Shown: one piece after another, positions 1 to 10,970 of the stretch | Layout of the letters: every line of letters starts with the position of its first letter | Numbering within the stretch: the first letter of the stretch is position 1 | Origin: Magicicada septendecula | Taxonomy: Eukaryota > Arthropoda > Insecta > Hemiptera > Cicadidae | Length of the DNA stretch: 64,000 nt | Reading direction: 5' to 3' | Assembly (NCBI GenBank): GCA_034769895.1 | Contig: CM068368.1 | Location: 689,765,877 to 689,829,876, forward strand | Translations under genes and position numbers: made by a program | Notes under the pieces: model-generated | The model's input: only the letters and a program-made list of their open reading frames with translations | The model's database searches: none | What the model was told of the DNA's origin: nothing

Positions 1-700
1 TATAAAAAAATGAAAGTATTATAGAACAAACTAAAGTGACTGAAGTCGGAAGAATAACTATAAAATCAACAGTAAAGTGAAAAATGTGAATTAAACTTTC
101 GGACTAAAACGCACATGGCCAAGAAAGGAGTAACACCGGTCGGGTAATCCAGCATAACAATTCATCTTTATCAAACTAATCAATTAAAGAAATATGGGGT
201 TTATAATGGTATGAATGTTGTGAGTGGGCATTGCTGGGCCGCCTCAAAGTTAGAATTTAAGATAATACTTTAAGAACATTATATTTTCTTTTTTGTAAGA
301 AATGATTTTAATAATATGTAGACATACCTTGTTTCTATTGTTTGGAGTATAACTCCGGAAGAGAGAAAAACATCGCAAAAATGGCAAAGCATAATTACTA
401 TAAATCAGAATAAATAAAGTAATATGTTTGTTTGATTTGCTTTTGGAAAGAAATTACGTAAATGTCCATAATAGTTTTGGGAATATAAATAAATGAAAAG
501 AAAGTAAAATTTAATGTCAAAGAATTGCGAAATAAATATAACTATAATGCTGAAATTGAGAGTATAGTTTATTGAAGAGTGTCAACCTAAGTCACGCTTA
601 TTCTTCACGAATTCGTGCGAAGGACCTGGGGACCCGAACAAGGTAAGAGTCGTATTATATATTTAAATAATTATTTTGGCTATTGAGGAGTAGCTTCACA
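1..700 (+). repeat. E1 5' LTR, 3' portion only
   Basis: Matches 16588-17292 nearly base for base, ending in CTTCACA. The first ~580 bp of the LTR lie outside the window. A splice-donor-like AAG|GTAAGAG sits at 643, 57 bp before the LTR end. Confidence 0.95.
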
Positions 701-701
701 A

Positions 702-719
702 TGGCGCCACGAACTGTGA
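702..719 (+). promoter_or_regulatory. E1 primer-binding site
   Basis: Begins TGGCGCCACGAACTGTGA one base after the LTR ends in CA. A TGG start matches the CCA end of a tRNA. TGGCGCC resembles lysine-tRNA primed insect elements, but the tRNA is not established from this sequence. Confidence 0.7.
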
Positions 720-908
720 CAAGTTTATAAAAATAAATTTTAATAAACGGCACCTAAATGTGAATATAAGCGTGAGTTAGGAATACGTAAAAAATACAAA
801 AAATTAGGTTATATGTAACTAAGACCTAATGAATACCTAAGGTATGTAAAATAAGAAGTGGTATAATACAGTATAATAAAATAAATGTGATAAATTTACA
901 ATTCAAAA

Positions 909-1676
909 ATGTCAGAAAATAATGAAAGTACGGTAAGTGAAATGGCTGAATTTAATGAATCAGCTGTTATGAGTAGCCTTGAAGTACATTCAACTCCGAA
1001 TGTAGGTCAAGACGAAAAAAATATGAATATAAGTGGTACAAATGAAACAGATAGTACAGATGATTCGGGGATTCAGATAACCCCAAAATTAAGTAGGGAA
1101 AGTAAAATTAATGATGATGAAGTCAGCTTCACTGACAATAAAACAGAAAGTCAGTCTACACCGGTCCAAAGTAAAAAGTCTGACGATAGTTATGAAATGT
1201 TCAAAATGATACAAACAATGTTAGATATGAAATTTAATGAACAAAAGAGGGATTCTGATGTTAAATTCAATAAAATTAATAGCAAGTTCGATGAACAGAA
1301 TGTTAAATTCCATGAGTTGAAAAGCGAAATACACGAACAGAAAATAAAGTGTGAAAGCAATTTCAGTGAGTTAAAAAACCATATTAGTGAGATCAATAAG
1401 CGTTTTGAAAACAATAATGAAGAATTTGCCAGTAAACTTAATGAGTTGAATACTAAAGTAGATAGTTCAATAACAAACTTAGACATTAAAAATAATGAGA
1501 TAGATAGTCGTATGTCAGGAAGAATTGCTAAACAAATGCATGAGAATAATGAGAAATTAATAAGTTCAGTAAATGAATATAATAATAAAATAGAATTTAA
1601 AATAAATAAATGTAATACTGAAACCGAATGTAAGCTTAATAATGTAGTAATGACAATTGAAAAAATGAGTCAGAAT
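909..1676 (+). pseudogene. E1 gag, N-terminal coiled-coil part (interrupted by E2)
   Basis: The ATG at 909 opens an acidic, serine/threonine-rich N-terminus containing SGIQ, VSFTDN and TESQSTP. A long heptad-like region rich in KF-DE/NE repeats follows, characteristic of a coiled coil. The same motifs recur in the ORFs of E2 and E4. E2 inserted after position 1676. The frame is preserved on the far side (7892 onward) once E2 and one copy of its GAAT duplication are discounted. The apparent continuation of this ORF to 1763 is translation of the E2 LTR. Confidence 0.8.
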
Positions 1677-2930
1677 TGTAGCGGGTCAATTTTTGGGTGT
1701 TTTTATTTTAACCGTATGGGGCAAGTACATTTTTATTTCTTTCATTTTGGTGCGGGCTTGTAAAAAGAAGTTGTGAAAATTATTGTGTAACGAAATTCAT
1801 TCCATTATAACAGAATGCATTGCAACGTTATTTTCCATGCAACAGCACGATGTTGAGAAACAGTGAGACAAAAGCGATACGCAGGTGTTATTGTGTAACG
1901 CGGCGAGCGAAGCATTTACCCCCTTCAAACTTCTCAGAAATCTGTACTTGTGTAGCGGCACACAGACACAACTGCCCCAACACAAGCTTGAGTGACGCAT
2001 CCAGCCACAAAACAGGATGCCCTGGGACGAGCAAAATCCAGCAATGTGCTTTTTTGAGCGGCAGGAAGTCATGGCTAAATCCGGCCTTTCCAATGACGTC
2101 AGCGGAGCCAAGTCCAATATCGGCCTCGGGTCACACGCACATACCAGCTTTATTCCACACATAAAGTGGTTAGCTCCCAACAACTGAGCTTGAACGACGA
2201 CGCAAAACGGGTGGCAGTGAACGGCAGCTTCCTACCGCCTATGCAGTCGACATTAGTGAGAGACGCAGGCAGTCCTTGGCCGACTTTCGACTGTGCAGGC
2301 AGTCCGTTAAACGGGGCTCAAAAAAATAAAACTTTTCTAAATTAAAATTCAGTGCAGTAAATCAAATGAAGTGCGGCTAATCTGATACAACAAAGAACAA
2401 CAACAAGAAGAAACCATATAAACTATTTTCGGACATCAACATTATAATATTTCATAGAAAGATGACTGTGCGTGAAGACCGCGTGTCCGCCGTGGGGGGG
2501 GGGGAATTTTATATTATAAAAGGTTAAGGGTATTATAAATTCGGTGTAAATGTGAGTGTGGCAAAGCTGGGCTGCTTTCTGTTTATATTTGTGTTTGTAT
2601 TTTATATTTGCGTTTGTGTTTGGGAAATAATAAGGTAAGCTCTAGTCTGTAAGTTCCTTTACAAACCAGATGCACGAGTTGCACAATATGTAACTCCATG
2701 TAAATCTAATTGTCAAACAGTAATTTCAACAATTGTGCATTAAAATTAATAATTCTCTTCTTAACGATGTGTAGAGTTAATTATTTCGAGAACCCATGAA
2801 ACACATGTTTGTATCTAGCGTTCGTACGAAAGGATCCTGGCCCGAAATAAAACGAAACCTTCCAGGTATGTGGAAGTCAATCTATTATATTATATTAGAA
2901 TAAATTTATTAATAGTTATTTAACATCTCA
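1677..2930 (+). repeat. E2 5' LTR
   Basis: Starts TGTAGCGGG and ends ACATCTCA; repeated at 6634-7887. Antisense and sense ORFs at 1797-2183 occur in both LTR copies and are not genes. A donor-like CCAG|GTATGT lies at 2866. Confidence 0.95.
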
Positions 2931-2931
2931 A

Positions 2932-2950
2932 TGGCTTCCGTTAACAGGGA
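2932..2950 (+). promoter_or_regulatory. E2 primer-binding site and start of leader
   Basis: TGGCTTCCGTTAACAGGGA, one base after the LTR. It differs from the E1, E3 and E4 sites, so a different tRNA primer is likely. The leader up to the ORF start at 3121 has no other feature I recognise. Confidence 0.65.
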
Positions 2951-3120
2951 CAGTTTTTGGTAATTAAAATATTAAAGACTGTACCTACAGTAGAGATACA
3001 AACATGTTTTTGGGGTTAGCGGAATAAAACAAAAGTGCGTTGTTAACGCAAAAGTGGGTATATAATACACCTTATTGATTATATTTTATTTATACACAAA
3101 TATCAAGTATAAAATAAGAA

Positions 3121-4449
3121 ATGGCAGATAACAGTGAAGTCGGCTTATCTGACAATCAGACCGAGAGTCAAGTAAATGCCGACTCCAGTATTCAAACAGA
3201 AGTAACGTCAATGAATGAGTATAACGCAGAAGCATCTGTATTTAGCTCACCAGGAGCGATATCAACTCCCGTAACAAATAAAGCTACAGAGTTGTCAGTG
3301 AATGATTTATTTAATTTCATGAGAACCATGTCCAGTGACGTGAGAAATATGTCTAAGGATATGAACGTAAAATTTGATATACAGAATGATCAGTTTGATG
3401 AAATGGACAATAAATTTGCAATGTTAAATAGTCGTTTTGATGATAATGATATAATTTTAAATAATATGAAAAGTGACTTTAACAATAAATTAGACCAATT
3501 AACTAATGATTTTAATGAACAGAAAATAAAATGCGAACAGCAAAACATTCAAAATGAGATAAATTTTAAAGCAATTAAAGACCAGAATGTGCAGTTACAA
3601 CAAAATATAAATGTAAAATTTGACGAATTAATAAATAGTATACAAGACAAGAATGTATGTCTTGAAAATGCCGATGAAATGACAAAAATTAGTTCGAATA
3701 AAGTAGAACAGAGTAAGAATAATACAAACGAAAGTTGTAATGATAATGTTGTATTAGGTAATGAATTAATAAATAATAATGATGTTGAGAATAATGAGCA
3801 TAATAATGTAGTCGAAAAGTTGGTATCTGAGAGTACCAATGAAGTTGTAGAATGTGATTATGAGATGTTAATGTGTGTTAATGAGTTGGAGAGAGAGTGG
3901 AAGGAGAGCTATATTACAGGTATGAAAAAGGGGGTAAATTGTTTACGAGGTAGAATGGGGGGTGAAGGAAGACCTTCACGTATATATTGTGTAGACAAGT
4001 GTGCTACAAATAATTGTTTTTTGAAGTTTTTTGTTTTTCCTGAAGAAGTCAGGAAAGATTTAATTGAATTTATACCCTCTGTCTGTAATACTTTTGAGAG
4101 TGTGATTTGGGGTTATGAAGAGAGAGATGTAAACGGAGAATTGTGTGTTAAGAAAGTAACAGAAATATATAAATTAAGTAGAAAGTATGATGAATGGAAG
4201 GAAAGTTTAGAAATATATGTGAATGATAACGACTACGATGATTTAATAAAAATGATTAACCCAATAGTTAATGAATTTAATGATGGAGATTTGACCAAAA
4301 TACCTAACGTAGACTGGTTATATGAGTATTTGAATAAGTTGATTGAAGTTAGTTTTTCTGGTGACAACACACAAAACAGTCATTTGTGTGGTGATAAAAT
4401 TGAAGGATGTTATGTAGAACCAAGGTTAATTTGGGACGATGGAGGTTGA
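3121..4449 (+). CDS. E2 single protein: Gag-like coiled-coil N-terminus plus unrecognised C-terminal domain
   Basis: An intact 442 aa ORF. Residues ~1-70 carry the acidic motif GLSDNQTESQ shared with E1 and E4 Gag. Residues ~75-180 form a coiled coil built of KFD-Q repeats (MNVKFDIQNDQFDEMDNKF). Residues ~210-270 are acidic and Asn-rich. Residues ~275-442 form a compact domain with aromatic and charged blocks (FLKFFVFPEEV, ESVIWGYEER, TKIPNVDWLYEYL) that ends RLIWDDGG. Related C-termini ending LYDDG occur in E3 and E4. There is no Gag core, zinc finger or pol motif. A structural or packaging role is inference. Confidence 0.8.
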   Translation: MADNSEVGLSDNQTESQVNADSSIQTEVTSMNEYNAEASVFSSPGAISTPVTNKATELSVNDLFNFMRTMSSDVRNMSKDMNVKFDIQNDQFDEMDNKFAMLNSRFDDNDIILNNMKSDFNNKLDQLTNDFNEQKIKCEQQNIQNEINFKAIKDQNVQLQQNINVKFDELINSIQDKNVCLENADEMTKISSNKVEQSKNNTNESCNDNVVLGNELINNNDVENNEHNNVVEKLVSESTNEVVECDYEMLMCVNELEREWKESYITGMKKGVNCLRGRMGGEGRPSRIYCVDKCATNNCFLKFFVFPEEVRKDLIEFIPSVCNTFESVIWGYEERDVNGELCVKKVTEIYKLSRKYDEWKESLEIYVNDNDYDDLIKMINPIVNEFNDGDLTKIPNVDWLYEYLNKLIEVSFSGDNTQNSHLCGDKIEGCYVEPRLIWDDGG

Positions 4450-6274
4450 ACAATTAAAACAATAAAAGACAGTATAAATATTTTGTTTTAATGGTTCTGA
4501 CATGGCAAATCTGGACAAATGAAGTGCAGGAAAAAACTGAATAATAAATAACAAGAGTTTGTAAATAATATAGTGAATTCATTTGTGTGTATTATGAAAC
4601 GTTAAGTAAACAATGTGTGTACGTAAGAGGATTGTTGTAATAATAATATTGAAATAGTTGCAAGTTAAATAAATAATTTAAAAGGGCCACTTTTATTGAT
4701 GAGTCAAAAATATATCTGATCTAAATTGGAATAAAAAATGTTAATAGACAAATATGTTATCTAAAAGATTTATAAAATTCGAAAAGTGTAGTAAGCAGGT
4801 ATGGCAATATATGATGTAACCAGAATGTTTAGACTATGAATGCTGAAACTGAGAATGTTTATAACTGTTGTTTATGAAAACAAGTCTGGCACACAACTGT
4901 GTTTAGGTAAACAGTAGACAGATGTAAGACGTGACTCAAGCCTGTGGTCATGCTTGGTGGCCACAACAAGAAATGTTGTAGTCTGCTGAATCAGTATCTT
5001 GAGCAAAATCCTATTGTGACACAAAATAATTAAAGAAAATTTTTTGTTAAAATAATAATGAGGTAATAGTGTGTGTGGCTGGGAGGTGACGCAAAGGAGT
5101 CACGAATGTAAATTTTATAACATAACATATTTTTTTAAAAAGTTGGATCAAATAAAAAAGGTTTGCACTCTGCTCAAATAACTAGATGCTCATATTTTCA
5201 ATACAAGTTGTCCATACTATAATTCTAAATGTATTATTTTATTGTTGTAAGTTAGATATAGGTGTTGCTAAGAATATGTATTGTCATTATGTATGTATAT
5301 TTTTTTCTAAGCCAATAATTAAACTGTCTGGCAGGCGGCCAACATAAGCATCAGAATCAGAGAAAGGGGAAACAAGGAGGTGAGGAGTAATGATAAATAA
5401 ATATGTATATTCCATGTAAGTGGTTCAATTTTGAGATGCATTTTCATTGTGTTAGGAGGATCAGCTGATCAGCAATAACACGTCACTGGTGTGTTAGTTA
5501 TAAATGTTTTAAGTAATTAAAGTTTAATGTAATGTTTTGATGTATTACAGATGTTTTGAAGTAATGATAAAAAAATAATTTGATAAAATTTGGAAAACAA
5601 GATACAAGTAAGAATTGTTTATTTTAAATAATTTAAATGTCAACTTGATTATTATATTAATCTTTTGTTTGTTTTAAATGTTTTATTTTATTATGTTTTG
5701 TATTTCAAGGTAGGATATTACAGATGTCACAAGTGTTTTAGATAGAAATTGTGCATAACATATGTAGGTCAAGGGTTTTGGATTTGACCCAGTTTCGATC
5801 AGCTGATGAGGTCATACACCTACTGAGCTTGTATAGTAGGAAGTCAATTTTAATTTATTTGTTTAATTAATTCACACCAATTTAAATAATTTTGAATATG
5901 AAGAAAACATGTAAATAAATTTAAATTTTTTTTTTAATTTTAAAATTTTAATTTTTTTGAAAAAAAAAAAATTTTTTTTTGATTTTTCACCTGCCAGCGA
6001 ATGAATATTTTAGTTAATGATTCTTTTATTATGTGTGCATTAACCATGTTTATTTTATTGTATTGCATTGTATTGGTAGACTATAAGTGGTTCTCATGTT
6101 AGAATAAGGATGTGTTTAGATTAGTAGAAATGTCTAGGTTAAGTCATTTGAAACAAAAATTAGAAAAACAAGGAAGAGAATTTTTTGATAAAATATTATT
6201 TTTTTGAATTTTGAATTTTTAATAAATTTTAAAAGAAACCTTTTATTTTTAATGTGTTATGTTAACATGTAATG
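4450..6274 (+). other. E2 3' noncoding region
   Basis: No ORF of note. It holds a GATCAGCTGATC palindrome near 5459. At 5768-5790 are GGTCAAG and a TTTGACC that can pair, followed by CAGCTGATG. An A/T homopolymer tract lies at 5925-5983, followed by CCTGCCA. The same order of landmarks occurs in E1 and E3. Confidence 0.65.
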
Positions 6275-6633
6275 TTAGTGCGTGTGAGCCCAGTATTTGC
6301 TAAAGGCAGCCCAGCTTGCAAAAAAGGGGAAACATATCGGCGGAGGAGCTGGAATAATTTTAGCCAGGGATTGAGGATTTTTGGGGGTAGCATGTTAAAA
6401 GGCGAGGTGGGCCGTGGTACGAGTCTGCTTGATTTCTCGGTGTTGGGATCTCTTACGGAGAAGTCCAGTGATCTCGTTCAGACGAGTCCATAGTCGCTGA
6501 GCCAGGGGGGTCGTGTACCCATGCAGATCAAGAACCAGGGGGTTGTCGGCACCAGTTCCTCACCGGTCCTCTTTGGGGTTTGTCGATGAGATTTCTTCTG
6601 TTATGAACAGCAGAATTCTCATCGAGGGGGTAT
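6275..6633 (+). promoter_or_regulatory. E2 conserved 3' block with pre-PPT hairpin and polypurine tract
   Basis: Resembles E1 15655-16012 and E3 29430-29072 (minus), with shared strings such as AACATATCGG, GGTGTTGGGATCT and TCCTCACCGGTCCTCT. The hairpin is at 6584-6624: CGATGAGA and TCTTCTG pair with CAG-AGA and TCTCATCG. It is followed by the purine tract GAGGGGGTAT and the LTR start. Confidence 0.75.
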
Positions 6634-7887
6634 TGTAGCGGGTCAATTTTTGGGTGTTTTTATTTTAACCGTATGGGGCAAGTACATTTTTATTTCTTTC
6701 ATTTTGGTGCGGGCTTGTAAAAAGAAGTTGTGAAAATTATTGTGTAACGAAATTCATTCCATTATAACAGAACGCATTGCAACGTTATTTTCCATGCAAC
6801 AGCACGATGTTGAGAAACAGTGAGACAAAAGCGATACGCAGGTGTTATTGTGTAACGCGGCGAGCAAAGCATTTACCCCCTTCAAACTTCTCAGGAATCT
6901 GTACTTGTGTAGCGGCACACAGACGCAACTGCCCCAACACAAGCTTGAGTGACGCATCCAGCCACAAAACAGGATGCCCTGGGACGAGCAAAATCCAGCA
7001 ATGTGCTTTTTTGAGCGGCAGGAAGTCATGGCTAAATCCGGCCTTTCCAATGACGTCAGCGGAGCCAAGTCCAATATCGGCCTCGGGTCACACGCACATA
7101 CCAGCTTTATTCCACACATAAAGTGGTTAGCTCCCAACAACTGAGCTTGAACGACGACGCAAAACGGGTGGCAGTGAACGGCAGCTTCCTACCGCCTATG
7201 CAGTCGACATTAGTGAGAGACGCAGGCAGTCCTTGGCCGACTTTCGACTGTGCAGGCAGTCCGTTAAACGGGGCTCAAAAAAATAAAACTTTTCTAAATT
7301 AAAATTCAGTGCAGTAAATCAAATGAAGTGCGGCTAATCTGATACAACAAAGAACAACAACAAGAAGAAACCATATAAACTATTTTCGGACATCAACATT
7401 ATAATATTTCATAGAAAGATGACTGTGCGTGAAGACCGCGTGTCCGCCATGGGGGGGGGGGAATTTTATATTATAAAAGGTTAAGGGTATTATAAATTCG
7501 GTGTAAATGTGAGTGTGGCAAAGCTGGGCTGCTTTCTGTTTATATTTGTGTTTGTATTTTATATTTGCGTTTGTGTTTGGGAAATAATAAGGTAAGCTCT
7601 AGTCTGTAAGTTCCTTTACAAACCAGATGCACGAGTTGCACAATATGTAACTCCATGTAAATCTAATTGTCAAACAGTAATTTCAACAATTGTGCATTAA
7701 AATTAATAATTCTCTTCTTAACGATGTGTAGAGTTAATTATTTCGAGAACCCATGAAACACATGTTTGTATCTAGCGTTCGTACGAAAGGATCCTGGCCC
7801 GAAATAAAACGAAACCTTCCAGGTATGTGGAAGTCAATCTATTATATTATATTAGAATAAATTTATTAATAGTTATATAACATCTCA
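6634..7887 (+). repeat. E2 3' LTR
   Basis: Same length (1254 bp) as the 5' LTR with six substitutions seen by eye. Followed by the GAAT duplication and resumed E1 gag. Confidence 0.95.
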
Positions 7888-7891
7888 GAAT

Positions 7892-8942
7892 ATCGATGAA
7901 CATAAAAATCATACAGACATGAAAATAAATGAAACTGAGAATACCTGTAAGACAGAAATACAAGCATTAAATGAATCAATTAATGTAATAACAAAAAATA
8001 GCATTCAATCTGTATGTAGTAATGATAAAAAATTATATTCAATTGAACAGAGCGTTAGTAATGTGAAAGATGAATTAAGTTTAGTAATAAACCAAAAATT
8101 AAGCAATGTTACTGAACGTATGTATATTGATCACAAGAGATGTAAATAATGAAATTGAACTTGAGACTTTTTGTAGTGAGAATCCAATGCAATTTTTAAA
8201 TCGAGTACGGGAATTTAACAAATTTAATGGTAGTAGTTGGGAAGTTAAGCTTATAAAAATTTTGAAATGCTTTAAGGGTAATTCTGACATATGGGCGGAG
8301 ATACATAGGAATGAATGGGAGAGGTATGAAAATTTTGAAACAGCCTTTCGTAATAAATACTGGTCGGTAAAGGAGCAGGAGATCTTGCGAAGTCAAATAA
8401 TGGGAACAGGGAATTTTGGGAGAAACAACCGTAATATTACAGTCTATACGATGAGACTGTTTAATGAAGCAAAATACTTAGAACCACCGTTGCCATTCCA
8501 GTCGTTTGTACGCCACATCAGCAAACATTTACCGAGAGAGGTACAGATCACGTTGATGACGAGAGAGGTAAGTGACATAAATGAGTTAGAAAAAATATTG
8601 GATGTTTTTCAGAATATTAGGGACCAGGAAGACAGCAGACGTCCACAACAACCTAATGTGCACAATGGAGGAAATTATGCACCAAGAGGAGGACAAAACG
8701 GGGGAACTACACATGATGGTCGAGAGCCAAACAGACTATATCCGATGTGGAAATGTGATGGGTGTCTTGTGGAAAATTATGCTGACCGTAATTTTTGTTA
8801 TAGATGTAGGAAGGCGAGGCCCGGTCATCAGCTGAGGATGCAGCAGAGATTCAACAACACGCAGCAGAGGCACAGCGAAGGACGAGCCGAGAATACAAGA
8901 AACAAAGGAGGAAATCAGCACACGGGAAGTGTACACGCCTAG
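7892..8942 (+). pseudogene. E1 gag, remainder: Gag core and RanBP2-type zinc finger
   Basis: The E1 gag frame resumes after E2 and runs to a stop at 8147-8149. The sequence continues one frame over from about 8106, so a single-base indel lies at ~8106-8149. The second part holds a retrotransposon Gag core (PMQFLNRVREF, FRNKYWSVKEQEI). A glycine/asparagine-rich linker follows, then at 8746-8805 a W-x-C-x2-C-x10-C-x2-C finger (WKCDGC, FCYRCRK). That spacing is of RanBP2 type, not the CCHC knuckle usual in Gag. The tail is basic. The ORF stops at 8940 and a second stop follows before the protease ORF in the same frame. Confidence 0.8.
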
Positions 8943-8978
8943 AAATACGGTTGAGAGGACGGAAAACTAAGAAGGAAA

Positions 8979-9545
8979 ATGGATGAGGAGGCCCGGCCAT
9001 TGTCGAGGGATAACTGCGGGGTCCATGGGAGGAAATACAGGAATCACACAATTCACACGGACATGGCTACTGAATTGATGGAAGAAGAGGAGGCGGGAAC
9101 GATGAGACCAGAAGCATGGTTGACGGAGGTAAAACTGGAAATCGAAGGTAAGCCAGTCTTGACACTTATAGACACAGGTAGTGAAGTATCTGTAATAGCG
9201 GAACATGTGCTAAATAAATTAAAAGAGACTAACAAAAATATTCCATCTTTGCCAGTTGCGGGGGTAACCACTGTAGGCATTACGGGTGTTAGAAGTAAAC
9301 GAGTTACCACACAAGTCCAGTTGAATATAGTAATAAATGGGGAAAGTTATGAAAACACATTCTTAGTTGTAAGGGGCTTAAATTTAGAAGTAATATTGGG
9401 TAATGATTTTCTGATCAGGAATAATGCGGTAATCAATTTTAGAAAGAGAATTTTAGAATTGAACAATGAAGGTAAACAAATAACAGTTAATTTTGAACGG
9501 GTTTTAGATACAGTAAAGATTTCGGGTATAAGGGTTATACCGTGA
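8979..9545 (+). pseudogene. E1 aspartic protease region
   Basis: Retropepsin-like. The active-site motif LIDTGSEVSVI lies about residue 63 and the second motif VILGNDFL about residue 138, with the usual strand-turn pattern between them. It is in the same frame as the second gag part but separated by two stops. In Ty3/gypsy elements this domain matures Gag-Pol. The ORF closes with a TGA at 9543. Confidence 0.8.
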
Positions 9546-10970
9546 TGAGAGTGAGGAGAGAATATGGGCGGATAGAGCGGTTAAATTTTATGGTGAGGGT
9601 GGCGCAATGGGGAGTTCTCAACGTGAAGCGTTGTGGCGGTAGTCGAAGGTTTTAGGGGAGTGTTCGCAGGGGAACCAGGAAGGGCAAAAGGTTATGAGTG
9701 TGAACTAAAGGTGAGGGAGCATGCGCCATATGTACAATGAAGCTATCCGGTACCATATTCAAAAAGGGGGGCAGTACAGTTAGAATTGGATAGAATGTTA
9801 GAGGGTGGTATTATAGAGAGGTCGGTATCAACCTATTCCAATCCTTTAGTGGTAGTGATAAAGAAAGACGGGAGAGTTAGATTATGCCTTGATGCGAGAA
9901 AGATAAACCAAATTATTATTCCTGATAGAGAGTCCCCTGAGGCAATTGAAGAAATTTTTCAGAAGTTTAGTGGGGTGAAATATATGACGTCGTTAGACTT
10001 GACGGCAGGTTACTGGCAGGTACCGCTAGCTCAAAACAGTCGCAAGTATACTGCATTTTTATTTAACGGAAAGAATTATCAGTTTACTCGATTACCGTTT
10101 GGATTAAACACCAGTGTAGCTAGTTTTATTAAGTGTCTTGATGAAATTTTGCAGCCCCAGATTTTAGATTTCTTGACTATATACGTGGATGACATTCTGA
10201 TAGCTTCCAGAACATTTGAGGAGCATGTAGAACATTTAGAGTATGTGTTGGAGAAATTATACCAGGGAGGTTTAACGGTGAATTAGGATAAATCAAAATT
10301 TTTACAGACTGAAATACACTTTCTAGGATTCATCATAACACCTACAGGAATACGGGCTAATCCGGACAAAGTAGAATCCATCATGACATTCCCGGAGCCA
10401 AAAAACATAAAACAATTACAAAGTTTTCTTGGTCTATGTAATTTTTACAGGAAGTTTCAGCGAAACTATGCTCAGACGACGGCGAGACTTAGCGCCATGT
10501 TGCAGAAGAACAAGCCATGGAAATGGGGGGAAAAGGAAAGGGAAGCGTTCTGCGAAATTAAGAACAAGTTCCCCGATATGATTTTAATGAACCACCCAAA
10601 CTTCAATAATAATTTTTATTTAGACAGACGCTAGTAATATAGCACTGGGAGCGGAACTGTATCAAGAGGACGAGGCGAGAGAACACCATACCATTGCTTT
10701 CGCCAGCCGGACGTTGCTAGCATCAGAACGCAACTATACAACCACAGAGAAGGAGCTCCTCAGCATAGTGTTTCCAGTAAAAAAGTTCAGGACGTATCTG
10801 CTGGGCAATAACACCATCATCAGGACGGACCATAAAGCGCTATCGTTTCTGAACACTTGCAAGCTCACACACAGCCGGATAACCAGGTGGGTGCTAGCTC
10901 TACAAGAGTACAATTTTTCTTGGGAGTACATTAAAGGGGTAGAGAACAAAATACCAGACACACTATGACG
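9546..10970 (+). pseudogene. E1 reverse transcriptase and RNase H, multiply broken
   Basis: The degenerate RT N-terminus reads FRGVFAGEPG and YPVPYSK, with a stop near 9738. The RT core at 9786-10286 has GIIERS, FTRLPFGL and the catalytic YVDD (~10180-10195). An in-frame TAG at 10284 interrupts it, and RT continues with FLGFII and FLGLCNFYRKF. A frameshift near 10620 breaks the join into RNase H. RNase H has the DAS-like start, ERNYTTTEKELLSIVF and TDHKALSFL, and a TGA at 10969 falls where such elements normally read into the spacer. Not functional. Confidence 0.88.

Larger units (their letters stand above)
1677..7887 (+). mobile_element. E2, pol-less LTR retrotransposon nested in E1 gag
   Basis: A 6211 bp element with 1254 bp LTRs at both ends (1677-2930 and 6634-7887), flanked by a 4 bp GAAT duplication (1673-1676 and 7888-7891). 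Internally it has a PBS, one intact 442-codon ORF, about 1.8 kb of noncoding DNA, a conserved hairpin and a polypurine tract. No protease, RT, RNase H or integrase remnant is visible. I count six substitutions between the LTRs, so it is younger than E1. Confidence 0.93.

Noticed and set aside
1797..2183. 128-codon antisense ORF, also at 6754-7140, and the 114-codon sense ORF overlapping it
   Set aside because: Both lie wholly inside the E2 LTRs and recur only because the LTR is repeated; no known motif.
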